Assembly: GCA_963575745.1 (NCBI GenBank)
Contig: CAUYUJ010015740.1
Coordinates: 40,001 to 104,000 of the forward strand
Length of the DNA stretch: 64,000 nt
Direction of reading: 5' to 3'
From: Prorocentrum cordatum
Lineage: Eukaryota; Sar; Dinophyceae; Prorocentrales; Prorocentraceae
A program made the position numbers and the translations under genes. Every line of letters starts with the position of its first letter. Positions within the stretch are counted from its first letter, which is position 1. This document shows positions 18,671 to 29,099 of the stretch, in pieces. A model generated the notes under the pieces. The model did not search any database and was not told where the DNA came from. It saw only the letters and a program-made list of their open reading frames with translations.

Positions 18671-20752
18671 ATGCCCAGGTGCGACTACTGCAAGTCTCCT
18701 TGTGGCTGGCACTCGTTTCCGGGGCTGCAACGCAGCTCTTCCGTGGTAAGTTTTCTCCCTTGCTGGTTCGACCCCGACCACAACTGGGAGTTCGACTACG
18801 AGGACGACCCAGTGACTGACTGGCTGTCCGACGAGGAGGACAACAAGGGGCTCGGACCCTGCGGGTACGAGGAGGCCAGCGAGAGCGAGGAGAGCAGCTT
18901 CGTGCCAGACGCGGAGCTCGACGGCGACGAGGAGGCAGAGGGCCCCGTGGACCCCGTGGAGGAGTCAGAGCCAGAGCCCAAACCAGACTCTGTTACTGCT
19001 AAAAGGCGCCGCTTGCAGTGATGCCGAAGCCTCAGCAGCGAGTGTGCCAGCACTGCGGCAAGGCTGGCCACAACCTCAGGAGTTGCCCCAAGCTCGCCCA
19101 GCAGCTCCTGCGCAGCGTGCAGAAGGCCCACTCCCCCAGCGCCGTGGTGGACGCGCTCAAGGCAGGCGGGTCGGGCCTCAAGGTGACGGGGATACAGACG
19201 AAGTTCATCCACCGCAAGGCCCACAGCTGCAGCGCAGGGTGTCGCACAAGGGCAGCCGCAGGGTCCACGCGGGCACGCCTTCCGCCCTGGGAGATACACG
19301 TGGAGGAAGAGACGAGGAGGAGGAGGCGGAAAGGGAGACGGAGGAGGAGGAGGAGGACGGGAGGGGGAAGAAGGAGAAACAGGAGGAACACCAATTTGCC
19401 TCCATCGCCGCGGACGGACGAGGCTCGACCAACTAGACACTGAGGTATCTCCCATCGGGCACGGCGCGCCTGTGAAGGTCTCCACGGCCAGGAAGGCAGC
19501 GAAGGGGCGCAAGAAGGCGGCGAACGAGAGGCGCCGCTGCTTGACCAGGAACACCAAGGACGAGGCAAGTCTGGCCTTGGCAGCAAAGCAGAGCATGGCC
19601 AACGCGTGGAAGGCTCTGGCCAAGTGGCGCTTGGCCAAGGCGGCTGCGCGTGGTAACTGCAGGAGCTACCCTTTCCCCCGGTGCCATGCAGGCTGTGCCT
19701 GCACCAAGCTCGACGGACACGGTCAGACAGGGAACGGCCCGCAGAGCAAGCGGAAGAAGGCGCTCCAGGCCACGCTGGCGGTCAAGCAGAGAGAGCTCAC
19801 CTCGGTCTTCTTTCGGGGCAGCAGATGCGGTGACATCTACAATGGCATCAAATTCTGCATTCTCCCCCAGGTCAAGTACCCGTTCCCACTGCCTTCGCTC
19901 GTGGAGTTTGTAGAGAAGTACCATGCAGCCACCAGGCCCGAGCTGCAGCAGCTCTGCAAGGATGTCGGCATGTCTCGCTCTCGCTCCATCATGAAGCTCT
20001 TTCGCTGGCTCCGCTGGCAGGAGGCGAACCTCGGCTACGAGGAGATGCAGGCCATGACGCTCAAGGGCGTCGTCGAGGGCGACGGCGCTGGCCTGAAACT
20101 CTTCCAGCACAAGGGGAAGAACTGCCACGTGGCACTGCGGGGTTTGGCGGAACGGCCCCGCGGTTCAGCCGTGCCGCGAACAATGGTGTACTTCGTGCCC
20201 GTCAAAAAGGTTGCGCCCAATGCCGTGTGCCCGGTAGTGTGAGGAGTACAACAGGACAGGCCTGCTCTCTTGGCCCTCCCCCCCCTGCCTTCGTCGGATG
20301 GAGGGATGGGGGTGACAGGAGGGAGGGGGTGGGACAGAGGAGGAGGAGGAAGAGGAGGAGGACGACGACGAGGAGGTGGAGGAAAAGGAGGAGGAGGAGG
20401 AGGAGGAAAGGGAGGAGGAGGAGGAGGAGGAGGAGGAGAGGGGGCGATGAAGGCAGGGAGGGTGGAGGGCCAAGGGAGCTGACCTGTAGTGATTTCCTCC
20501 TCCCAGGTAGAGTGCTGCGAGGCCGTCTTGGCGTCGGGCGGCCTTGACCACGTCGCGAACAAGTCGGTGCTGGTCTCTGACGGTGCTCGTTTGTGCGCCC
20601 GCCTGGCTCGTGAGCATGGCTTACGCCATCGATTCTGTGTATATTCCAAGGGATATTATGCGCGTGTGCGTGAGTATGGCGCACTCGATGTGAACACAGG
20701 ACTGATCGATGAGCGGTAGTCTCGCATCAAGGAGCGTCTTCGCGTTTACCGT
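18671..20752 (+). pseudogene. Decayed Merlin/IS1595-like (ISXO2-domain) DDE transposase
   Basis: A transposase that would cut and paste its element. Several segments lie in one direction. 18671-19021: a Cys-pair start (MPRCDYCKSPCGWH) and an acidic tail. 19018-~19260: a CCHC zinc knuckle (CQHCGKAGHNLRSC) in another frame. 19472-20233: a basic region, a Cys cluster (C63, C71, C75, C77) and VEGDGAGLK, whose Asp (residue 204 of this segment) fits the first catalytic acid of the ISXO2 fold. 20507-20716: VLVSDGARL with the second Asp (20579-20581), then SKGYYARVR and VNTGLIDER. The conserved Trp after DER is TAG (20717-20719). The same frame then continues SRIKERLRVYR to about 20752, which matches the family's W..LK.RLR ending, so TAG is a nonsense change. 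A 273-nt in-frame gap (20234-20506) looks like an intron. Frame changes near 19020 and 19230 are further lesions or unseen introns. No TIRs were found. Confidence 0.65.
20234..20506 (+). other. Intron-like insert in the transposase gene
   Basis: Starts GTAGTG after CCG and ends TCCTCCCAG before GTAGAG. Removing it joins AVCP to VECCEAVLASGG in the same frame (273 nt, phase 0). GGTAG is repeated at both ends. The inside is a GGA microsatellite (20336-20445). This looks like a spliceosomal intron of recent, introner-like origin, or an insertion between short direct repeats. Confidence 0.55.
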
Positions 20753-20974
20753 TTTTTTTTTTCTTCTTCTTCTTATTCTTCCTCTTCTTGCCGGCCCGGG
20801 GAGGGTGCCCGGCGGGGCCCGGGCGGGAGGGCCCTGCGGCGCACGTGCGGGAGCTCCCCGGCGGGGGTTGGGGGCCGGGGGGCTCCCTCGCGGGGGGCCC
20901 GCGGCGTCGCGGGAGCCCGTCGCCGCGGGGCCCACGGGGTGGGCCCGGTCGTGTGGGGGCCCGGAGAGGCCCCG
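20753..20974. other. T-run and GC-rich block
   Basis: TTTTTTTTTTTCTTCTTCTT at about 20751-20785, then 190 bp of extreme GC with CCGGCGGGG motifs. No gene seen. Confidence 0.5.
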
Positions 20975-22745
20975 TGTTGCGAAACTCTGTGTTTTGGTAT
21001 TTTTTGGGGGGGGCGCACGATTTTGAAATCCTTCCGCAACCGAAGGTTTTTGAAAGATTTCGGCACGCGCGCGCGACGACTCGCGCGTCTGCTCTTCGTC
21101 CCATTATTTTGCATTGGATTTTCGCGACGGCACGCGGAAAAAGGCGTTCGAATTATTTCGACATGCGCGCGCGAAGCCCGTTTGGTAGCATGTTTTGAAA
21201 ATCTTGAAAACCGATGACTCCCTGAGGATTTCGCAAAGTCGCGCGCGTAAGCTTTTTTAGAGAATCAATGTTGCGAAACCATGTGTTGTTGTATGCTTCT
21301 GGGAGAAGCTGGATTTTGAAATCCTTCCGAAACCGAAGGTTCTTCAAGGATTTCAGCATGCGCGCGACGAGGCGTGCGTGTGCACTTCGTCATGTTCTTT
21401 GTTAGGGATTCTTGACAAATTATGATATTTGATAAACGAGCGCGCGCGCATATTATTTTTTTCGGAGGATGGCGGGGGGGAATGATACCAGTTTGGCCGG
21501 GATAATATGAGCTCATATTTAGGATGGGCAAGTGTGTAGAACAAGTATAAACAAAAACGCAATACCCTAGGGGGATCGCTAACTCCAGGGGGGGGGGGTA
21601 GAATCTATTCTTCTTTTAAAGAAGGTTTTCAACGCGGTGCAATTTATGCTGTGCGATCTATGCGGTGCGCAATCTATGTGACGCAATCTGCAGGGTGAAA
21701 TGAATTCATGCTCGCAGTGAATTGTCACTCCACTTCTCGCGCAATCATCCCACTCACCCGCCCGCAACCTGGTTTGCATAAGCCCATGCGGCGGCGATTG
21801 CGATTAGTGCTTGGTCTTGGCTAGTGCATCTCTGCGGCCGCATTGGCCCGTGCATGTTCGCGCGCGCATCGGCCAGCTAGTTTGGCGCGAGCGGTTATTT
21901 CGATGCGAGTCGGCGACTTGGGCGGGCGCGGCATCATGGCAAAATCGACAACGGTAGACGCGAGGATGATCGTAGCGATGCTGGGTACGCTGATGGCAGC
22001 GACGACGGCAAAACCATTGACGGCGCCGATGCTGATCATACCGGCGAAAATGACGGCGTCCACGCGTCGGTGCTGAGAACTTCGGGTGGGGTTCGACATG
22101 TGCGCGCCGCTGACGTTCGAGGGTGGCCCGCATGGTGCTATTGACGCGGGTCGTGCCCCCCAAGCACGCGCGCAAGAGCGTTCGAATGATTTCGACATGC
22201 GGCGCGGAGAGGCCCGCTTGGCAGAATTTAGCGAGCATCTTGAAACAACTCACGGCTTCCCTAAGAACCCACAGAAGCGCGAGCGCAGGTTTTGTTTTGA
22301 CAAGTGGTGTTGCAACATTGTGTATTTTTATGTTTTTGTTGGGACACCTGGTTTCGACTTCCTGACGAAACTTAAGGTTCTTGGAAGATTTCAGCGTGCG
22401 CGCCGCGCGACGGCGCGCCCGTGCATGTCGTCCCGTTTATGGCAGGGTACTCTTGCGACAGCACGCGCGCATGGGCGTTCGGACGATTATGCCACGCTCG
22501 CGCGAGAGGCCCGCTTGGTTGCATCATGTGAACATGTTGGAAAATGGATGGCTTCCCCAGGATTCGCAAGAGCGCGGGCGCATGTTGTTGTTGTTGTTGT
22601 TGTTTTTTTTTGTTTTGAAAAAGTTACCTCGCGAGAACATGTGTTTTATGTTTTTGGATTATGGGACACTCGATTTTGATATCCTGGCGAGCGACGGCGC
22701 GCGCGTGTGCACTTCGTCATGTTTGTTTGTTGCAGGGGGGGGTGA
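20975..22745 (+). repeat. Dispersed ~300-bp repeat family R13
   Basis: Units anchored on TTGCGAAACYATGTGTT at about 20984 and 21269, with weaker anchors near 22304 and 22618. Each has GATTTTGAAATCCTTCC or its variants, a CCGAAGGTTYTT part, CATGCGCGCGCGA and a TTCGTCATGTT part. The repeats alternate with GTTCGAATGATTTCGACATG. A further block lies at 46790-47100. Non-coding. Confidence 0.7.
21625..22100 (+). repeat. Dispersed repeat family R10, copy 1
   Basis: Starts with short GTGCGATCTATGCGGTGC oligomers, then a CCCACYCACCCGCCCGCAAC-like part, CCATGCGGCGGCGATTGCGA, a GAGTCGGCGACT part, GGCGCGGCATCATGG and a GACGGC-rich end to CACGCGTCGGTG. Copies at 46176-46745 and 47272-47600. On the minus strand the end part encodes a hydrophobic stretch in copies 1 and 2. 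Confidence 0.7.
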
Positions 22746-23564
22746 AATATGAAGATTTGTTTTACAAGCAGATGCACTCACATATTTTTTCCCGAATGGA
22801 TGCTGGGGGGTGCCAGTACCAACCGGGCTGGGATGGTACGGGCTCATGTTTAGGATGGGCGATGGGACAAAATCCGCCGATCCGGCGTGTGAGCTATAAG
22901 GAGCCTCAGCAAGAGCTTCAGCTCTGAGCCTAAACCGGAGCTTCAGCTCTTCTTGGGGGGGTCGCAGGGGTGGCTCTGCTGGAAGGGGGGGGGAGGGGGG
23001 GGGGGGGGGCGATCCCCCGTTTGGCGTGCTCTTAATGCTTTGCGCATCCCCAAGATGCTTCGGGGGGTCCGGGAAAGGGGGGGGAGGAGGGGCGGTCCCC
23101 CATCAGGCGTTTTCTGTATGATCTGCGCATCCCCCAAATGTTTCGGGTGGTTCCAAGGACCCCCCCTCAGATCTAGCCGCTACCTCCCCCAGGACCCTCC
23201 CCTTGGAACTCCCCGGACTCCCCCCTGGACCTCTCCAGGCCCCCCCCCAGCGGGAACGAGGACGAGCGAGGACGGAAAGGGGAGCGAGCACGCGACGCAA
23301 AGGGGTCAGCGGGAGCCAAAGGGTAACGATAACGAGGGAGAAGAAAGAGGACGGGAAGAATCGAGAAGGGCGGAGGCCACAAAGCCGCGAAGATCACCGA
23401 ATCCGGACCCCCCTGGATCGGCGGCACTGGCTGGATGCCATTGCAATCGTATGTAAATTGCAATCTTGTCATGCGAATATGGGGCTCGTTAGTTCCAGGG
23501 GGGTTAGATCCGACTGCTCTTACAGGTATCCATGTTGTGCTGTAGGTTTTGTGCAAGATATGTT
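22746..23564. other. Non-genic stretch with short duplications
   Basis: GAGCTTCAGCTCT occurs twice near 22912 and 22937. A ~75-bp unit containing CTGCGCATCCCCMARATG-like sequence is duplicated at about 23040 and 23115, each after a long G-run. No gene. Confidence 0.45.
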
Positions 23565-23760
23565 GGGCGGCGACGAGGTGGCGACGGCGACAACAAGCAC
23601 GGCGACCGACAGACAGGCCCAGACGACGGGCGGCGATGAGGTGGCGACGGAACGCGAACGGCGGCAACAAACGCAGCGACCGACAGACAGGTCCAGACGA
23701 CGGGCGGCGACGAGGCGGCGACGGCGGAAACATGGCCGCCAGACCGACTGACAGGCCCAG
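23565..23760. repeat. Tandem array, ~65-75 bp unit
   Basis: Three copies of a unit with GCGGCGAYGAGGYGGCGACG and GCGACCGACAGACAGG. Confidence 0.85.
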
Positions 23761-23957
23761 CTTTTCAGAAGAAGAACGCCCAAGTGCAAGCTCTTCTTGG
23801 GAAATCGGAGAAACAACAAAGAAGTACGGCGGATCCGGTGTCAGGGTGCGGGGGGGGGGGGGGCAGACCACCCAGAGGGCCACCTCTGCGCCCAGACAGG
23901 AGGGGGGTCGCGAACCCCTCACGCGTCGTGCTTGGTCGATCGAGCGCTTGCCGCCGC

Positions 23958-24058
23958 CACTGCAAGCGCCGTCGGGGGCTTGCAGTTACGTCGGGGTCCG
24001 CCGCCAGTGCAAGCGCCGTCGGGGGCTTGCAGTGGAGTCGGGGTCTTGCAGTCAGGAA
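23958..24058. repeat. Tandem duplication, ~52-bp unit
   Basis: GCAAGCGCCGTCGGGGGCTT occurs twice, each followed by GCAGT and GTCGGGGTC. Confidence 0.85.
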
Positions 24059-24179
24059 CGCTGCACCAGGAAGGACGTTCACGTCTGCTCCCAGAGGCAC
24101 CCGGGTGCACGGAGCGCCGGAGACACGACCACGCAGGGACCCGAGGAGCAGCAGGCCCCTTCCGCACCCGAACGTTGGA

Positions 24180-24373
24180 GGCCTGGAAGTTGGCACCAAC
24201 ACCAACACAGGAAGTTGCCTCGACATGGGGAAGATCATCCTAGATTTCGGTGTTGGTGGCAATATTTCGGTCACCTTGGAAGCCAGAATATTACCACCAT
24301 CACCGAGATCGGGATCCTCTTCCCTCGGTGGAGGCACACCGCCGATCTTGGTGTTGGTGTCAACCTCTAGGCC
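24180..24373. mobile_element. Foldback element FB3
   Basis: The ends GGCCTGGAAGTTGGCACCAA and the complement of GGCCTAGAGGTTGACACCAA are inverted. The pairing continues inward through GGGAAGA, CGGTG(T/A)TGGTGG and AATATT to a centre near 24275, so the two ~90-bp arms pair over most of their length. Non-coding. Confidence 0.7.
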
Positions 24374-25344
24374 TGCGAGAACGGTTCCGCATCGCAGCGT
24401 CTTGGCCGTACGCCCCCCCCCGCTGCTCCACCGATGCGCACGCTTGCCGCGCGCCGTGGCCTGCTCGGTCGGTGGGGCGCTCGGCCGCCCCGCCGCGAGA
24501 GCCCCGTCGGCGTCTGGCTCGCCCTGCCCCTGCGACTACTTGCTCGCGGAACGGGCGGGCGGCAGGGAGAGGGTCGTGGACCAAGTTGGGTGGGGGGGGC
24601 GCTGGGTGGGATTTGGGGCCGCCGCAGCAGGGCCGCGGCGTCGGGGGCCCTGTCCCCGCGGAGGCGTGCTGATCTGGGAGGAGGAGGAGGAGGAGGAGGA
24701 GGAGGAGGAGGAGGGGCAGGAGGGGGAGGAGGTGGAGGGCGAGCGCCGTCGGCGTCCCACGCGCACTGCTTCTGCACCCGATCGCGGAACGTCTGGGCGG
24801 CAAGGAGAGGAGGTCGGGGGCCCAGGACCGCGACCCCTGCTGGATGCCCGTTATGGGGAGCTTCCTGGAGCCACTCGCTCAACTCAGGCATCGATGCTGC
24901 GTCGAGCGTCCGTCGAGTTGAGCTGACCTTGGGTCGAACCATTGTCAAACTATAGTCGAACGTCCGGTGGGCCTCAAACGAGAATCCCCAAAACAATAAT
25001 CTGAGGTGGGTCCTCGGCCCAAGATGCCCGCCACTCTGGCCCGCCCGAGCTGGCCGCTCTGCAGCGAAGCTGCGCACGAGATCGGCCCCGAATACGTCCC
25101 GGGCCGACCGCGCGTCGCAGTCAGGCCCGAGCCATCGCAAGCAGGCCCGAGCCACGACGGCGAATCGTGAGAACGAGGAGGATGAGAAGGATGAGGATGA
25201 TGACCACGACGATGACGATGATGATGAGGCGGCGGAGGCGGAGGAGGAGGAGGAGGAGGAGGATGCAGAGAAGGAGATCGACGGGCCGGGGCGGATGGAT
25301 GGCGGAGAGAGGCAGATCAGGAGCAGCGTGGATGGAGCAGGACT
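24374..25344. other. Non-genic stretch with GGA tract
   Basis: (GGA)n at about 24678-24715 and 25230-25262; GAT/GAC-rich 25170-25225. No coding frame supported. Confidence 0.45.
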
Positions 25345-25471
25345 GGCCATCGCTCGGACGTCCATTCCCTGTCTTTTTTTTCGGTTTCGTGCGCGGCTTT
25401 TTCCCCAAATGATCAAGGCTGCTCCTCGATGGTCCTCGCCGAGAAAAAAATGCACACGTCCGAGCGATGCC
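25345..25471. mobile_element. TIR element, family M2, copy 1
   Basis: Begins GGCCATCGCTCGGACGT and ends with the complement of GGCATCGCTCGGACGTG. Inside are a T-run, CGGTTTCGTGCGCGGCTTTT and CCAAATGATCAAGG. Second copy at 28361-28519. Confidence 0.7.
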
Positions 25472-25497
25472 AGGAGGAGGTGGACAGCGTGGCGCCG

Positions 25498-25515
25498 AAC
25501 AAGCTCGGGGAGGGG

Positions 25516-25550
<35 letters not shown>

Positions 25551-25554
25551 GGAG

Positions 25555-25586
<32 letters not shown>

Positions 25587-25617
25587 GGAGGAGGAGGAGG
25601 AGAAGGAGGAGGGAAGG
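25498..25617. repeat. GGA microsatellite tract
   Basis: (GGA/GAA)n; read as poly-Glu or poly-Gly in frame translations. Confidence 0.95.
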
Positions 25618-25816
25618 GCGAGGGACCGAGCTCTTGGAACCCGAGGCCGGAGCGCAGCGCCCCAGGCCCGGGGCCCAGGCGCTTTGGAGCGCGCGCCTCG
25701 GAGGGCCAGCGCGGAGACCACGTCGGCTCGCCCGGCCAGCCCGGGTCTGGCCGGCATCGGGCCCTCCCTCTCGGGGTGCGTCCTGGCTTCGCGCTTCGAG
25801 GCGGATCCGGCCCTAA

Positions 25817-26007
25817 GTCGGGCCTGTCCCCCTACAGGGGGATCTTTCGACGAAAAATACAGAATACCTCCCAAAAATAATATTTTAACAATAGCCCAAA
25901 GATAGAATGGGGACTACTTCTTGAGTATGTTTTGACCTTTTTGGGGCACTTCTGGGGTATTTTTTTATTCTTCGTCGCAAATCCCCCTGTAGGGGGACAC
26001 GCCCGAC
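25817..26007. mobile_element. MITE-like TIR element, family M1, copy 2
   Basis: The best preserved copy: the left end GTCGGGCCTGTCCCCCTACA, continuing GGGGGAT, is matched with one mismatch by the complement of the right end, 27 bp each. The interior (~137 bp) is AT-rich. TAA occurs on both outer sides, one base offset on the right, a possible duplication. Confidence 0.85.
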
Positions 26008-27305
26008 ATAAAGCCAGCCATGGCGACCAGAAGCCTCCAGGACCACAGGGCCAGCCACCGGCTTCAACATCGACTTCTGCAGGGTCCGAGCGGACCTCCT
26101 GCAGCGGCGCTGGGCTTGCCTCCCCGGCGCGTGGAGAGATCGCCGGGGAGATGACGCTGCAAGCGCCGCCGACGGGGGCCCCGCGCCGATCCGGGGAAAT
26201 CTGCGCGGAGCTCCGAAAACTTCTGCTGCTTCAGCCTTGCCCTCTTCGAAGAGGTGACGGACCGGCCGGTGGCTTCGGAATCTGTGGGGGGCGACATGCG
26301 AACCCTCCCCCTCAGAAATCGTGGGGGGTAGTAGGCGTCGCATGTGGCTCCCTGTCTGTTGCTTCAGCCTTGCCCTCTTCGAGAGGTGACGGACAGGCCC
26401 GTGACTTCAGAGTCTGGACGTTCCCTAGGAGCAGCCGTTCGTCTCCGGCCCCAGGGCCCTTGTGAAGCTCCAGAGGCCACAGGCCTCAGGACCCGCTTCT
26501 GAGATTCCGGGCGCGTGCCACGAAGCAAACAGCAAACTGAAAGACAAGCATCACGGGACCCAGCAAGGGACTCAGTAACGGAGCTACCTGCGGAGAGGCA
26601 GATCCCGCAGGAGGGACATGACGACACTACCCATCGTGGATCAGCGGAGGGCGACGAAGAGGAGGAGGAGGGCAACGAAGGCGAGGACGACCCAGAGCCC
26701 CGACGCCATGTCGTTTCACAACCAAAGCCCCGACCCACTCATCGAGACCAACAACTGGACCCCCAAACCTCGATCCATTCATTTTGCACGCCCAAAATGG
26801 ATACGGAACAAATCTGTACGATGCCCAACAACAGATTTTGCCCGAAACCGACAACGGCCGTTGTTGGGCAGGCGGCCTTCTGTCTCAAATGGACAACGTC
26901 CGCGGCGGCATCGACAACGAATCCTGTTCAAAATGAGCTGGAAATGCTGTTGGTCTTTGCGCACATTCTTTCCGTACCCATCTCGATCCTCCCCAGCGAC
27001 CCAATCGTTTTGGGACCTTCCAGGGGCCCGGCGAAGGGCCAAACATGGCCGAGAACCTCTCGTCGTGTTTTTGTTTGCACTACGCGAGGAGTGATGTTGC
27101 ATCTTCGGGGGCCCTGTCTGTCCTGTCGCTCTGCTATCCGCGTCGAATCTGCGTCGGATCCATGTCGAAACCGCGTCGAGTCCACGTCGAACTCAAGTCG
27201 AAACCGCGCCGAGTGGGCGTCAGTTTCGCATCGAACCCGCGTCGGGCACAAGAAAAAGCATCCATTTCGAGGACAGGCAGGACCCCGAAAATCTGCAGCC
27301 TGGGA
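26008..27305. other. Non-genic stretch
   Basis: 26100-26230 is a distant relative of the FB1 foldback (CGCGCCGATCCGGGGAAATC then TGCGCGGAGCTCCG). 26230-26400 has TTCAGCCTTGCCCTCTTCGA twice, ~120 bp apart. 27125-27240 has repeated GTCGAA/CGTCGA oligomers. No gene seen. Confidence 0.45.
26792..26806 (-). other. DinoSL-like 15-mer
   Basis: The minus strand reads CCGTATCCATTTTGG, 14 of 15 identical to the 5' part of DinoSL after its first base, but the leader's last six bases are not kept and no coding frame follows. A truncated relic or chance. Confidence 0.3.
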
Positions 27306-27398
27306 AGAGGAGGAGGAGGAGGAGGAGGAGGAGGAGGAGGAGGAGGAGGAGGAGGAGGAGGAGGAGGACGAGCAGGAGGAGGAGGAGGAGGAGGACCA
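27306..27398. repeat. GGA microsatellite tract
   Basis: (GGA)n; the 3' edge joins repeat family R11. Confidence 0.95.
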
Positions 27399-27650
27399 GC
27401 GTAAACCCAAGAGTCATCAACCATGCTGGAATTATCCCTCCCTCCACGCTCCCTCTTCATAGGCCCCGACCAAGGTTCATTTCCACTGAGGGGACTGCCT
27501 CGTTGGAAAGCAACCATTTGAAGACCCTGACGCATGCCAAGACATCGTTATCTGGATTCCAACGCCACGGATCAACCTGACTGTTGCGTCTTGACGATCC
27601 TGAATCGTGAGAGAATGTATTCCTGGGGCTTCAACACCGCGGAGGAGGAG
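27399..27650 (+). repeat. Dispersed repeat family R11, copy 1 (microsatellite-bordered)
   Basis: GTAAACCCAAGAGTC, then a TTCATTTCCACTG part, ACTGCCTCGTTGGAAA, CCACGGATCAACCT and TTGCGTCTTGACGA. All appear in the same order on the minus strand at 32515-32771. In both copies the GTAAACCCAAGAGTC end touches a GGA tract. Confidence 0.8.
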
Positions 27651-28360
27651 GGCGAGGAGGAGGAGGAGATCAGGTGGCGGGTGCCCGCCGTCCTCGTACA
27701 GCGCCGCGCCCCACCTCGCCACCACGCCCAGCCGCTGGCGAGAGCGGCCGCCTCTTTTGTCGTGCGGGAGCACCCCGCGCGCCGGATCGGAAAAAAAGAG
27801 CTCGGATGGGAACCTGGGCGTCGCAAAAGGGTGCGGTTAGAGAGCCTCAAGATGGCATCAACATGCAGTATACGGCTTGACCGAAGGAACGACCAGTAAG
27901 GAACGAGGTCCCTTTTTTCCAAGTGAGTCTAGGAAATCCGAGGGAACACCAGGGGGGCTCGCCGCAAAAAAGGCAGCGGAACGCCCGCAAACCAAAGGAA
28001 CGACCGAACCCCTTTTGAAAAGCAAGTGTTCCTTATTTAAGCCGGACCCTGCAGACGACTCGTGGACATCCGCGCGGCTGAACCCCCTTTCCCTATGATC
28101 CCTCGCTGAACCCCCTTTCCCCGGCGCGCGCGCGCGGAACGCGCCATGGGCGGCACCGGAGGCGCCGCCAGCGGGGCCAAGGCGCCGAGCCGAGCAATCT
28201 GCGCGGGGCTCCGGAAGCAGATCACGGCGCTGCGGGCTGGTCTTCTTCGAGAGGTGGCGGGCGGGGCGGTGGCCTCGGAAGCTGGCCGCTCCCCGGGAGC
28301 CGCTGCCCGTCCAGAGAGTCGGCTCTGGACGGCCCCCGGGCCCGCGTAAGAGCCCCAGCT
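27651..28360. other. Non-genic stretch with R3 and FB1 fragments
   Basis: 27885-28040 resembles R3 block A (AAGGAACGAGG, AACACCAGG). 28130-28240 resembles half of the FB1 foldback (CACCGGAGGCGCCGCCAGCG). No gene. Confidence 0.45.
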
Positions 28361-28519
28361 GGCCATCGCTCGGACGTCCATTCCCTGCGTTTTTTTGTCG
28401 GTTTCGTGCGTGGCTTTTTCGCCAAATGATCAAGGATGCTCCTCGCTGGTCCTCGCCCAAAGGAAAATGCTCCTCGCTGGTCCTCGCCGAAAGACAAATG
28501 CACACGCTCGAGCGATGCC
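28361..28519. mobile_element. TIR element, family M2, copy 2
   Basis: The same ends as copy 1 (GGCCATCGCTCGGACGT ... CGAGCGATGCC). It carries an extra ~32-bp internal duplication of CTCCTCGCTGGTCCTCGCC. Confidence 0.75.
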
Positions 28520-28534
28520 GAGCCCCTCGGGACC

Positions 28535-28567
<33 letters not shown>
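28535..28567. repeat. CT microsatellite
   Basis: (CT)16 or so. Confidence 0.95.
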
Positions 28568-28571
<4 letters not shown>

Positions 28572-29095
28572 GCGAGCGCTGTGGCCTGGGCAGGCCCGCC
28601 TCGCCCGCTCCGCGGCCTCCACCTTCTTGGGTTCGGTTGCCTCCATCCGACTTCGGGGCCGCATCCCAAGCAGAAGTTCGAGCAGTCCCCAGCTGCGGCG
28701 CGACGACAAACATGGTTTCTCATGCACAAGAACAACTCTTCGAAATCCACACGTAATGGCTAGGAATTGACCCATGGTTTCTTGGCCACATTTCCGCTTT
28801 CCTGGGCGCGCATGTTTCCGCACATGCGAACACATACGGTTGCGTCGTTGCCAGACGATGAAGCACGAGGGCAAATGCGTCGATCATGCAAACCAATATG
28901 AAATCCGCATGCGTCGGCTAGAACTTTACCAACGGCTTCTTGACCACAGTTCCGCTCTCCTGGGAGCGCGCGTGTTCCCTTGCGTCTTTTTCGGCGAGAG
29001 CGTACTGTTCTCACTGTCCAGAAGAACCAGGATCTTCAGGCAGAGGTCATGAGGCTCCAGAAAACGATGTAAATGTAGGGCATGGATGCCAAACA
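28568..29095. other. Non-genic stretch, lower GC
   Basis: Two diverged ~165-bp blocks with TGGCTAGRAMTTKACC-like starts at about 28748 and 28915, each with a CTTCTTG or TTTCTTG part and TTCCGCT. No gene. Confidence 0.4.
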
Positions 29096-29099
29096 AACT

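Noticed and set aside
18796-19638. 280-codon minus frame opposite the transposase
   Set aside because: Shadow of the transposase gene on the opposite strand.
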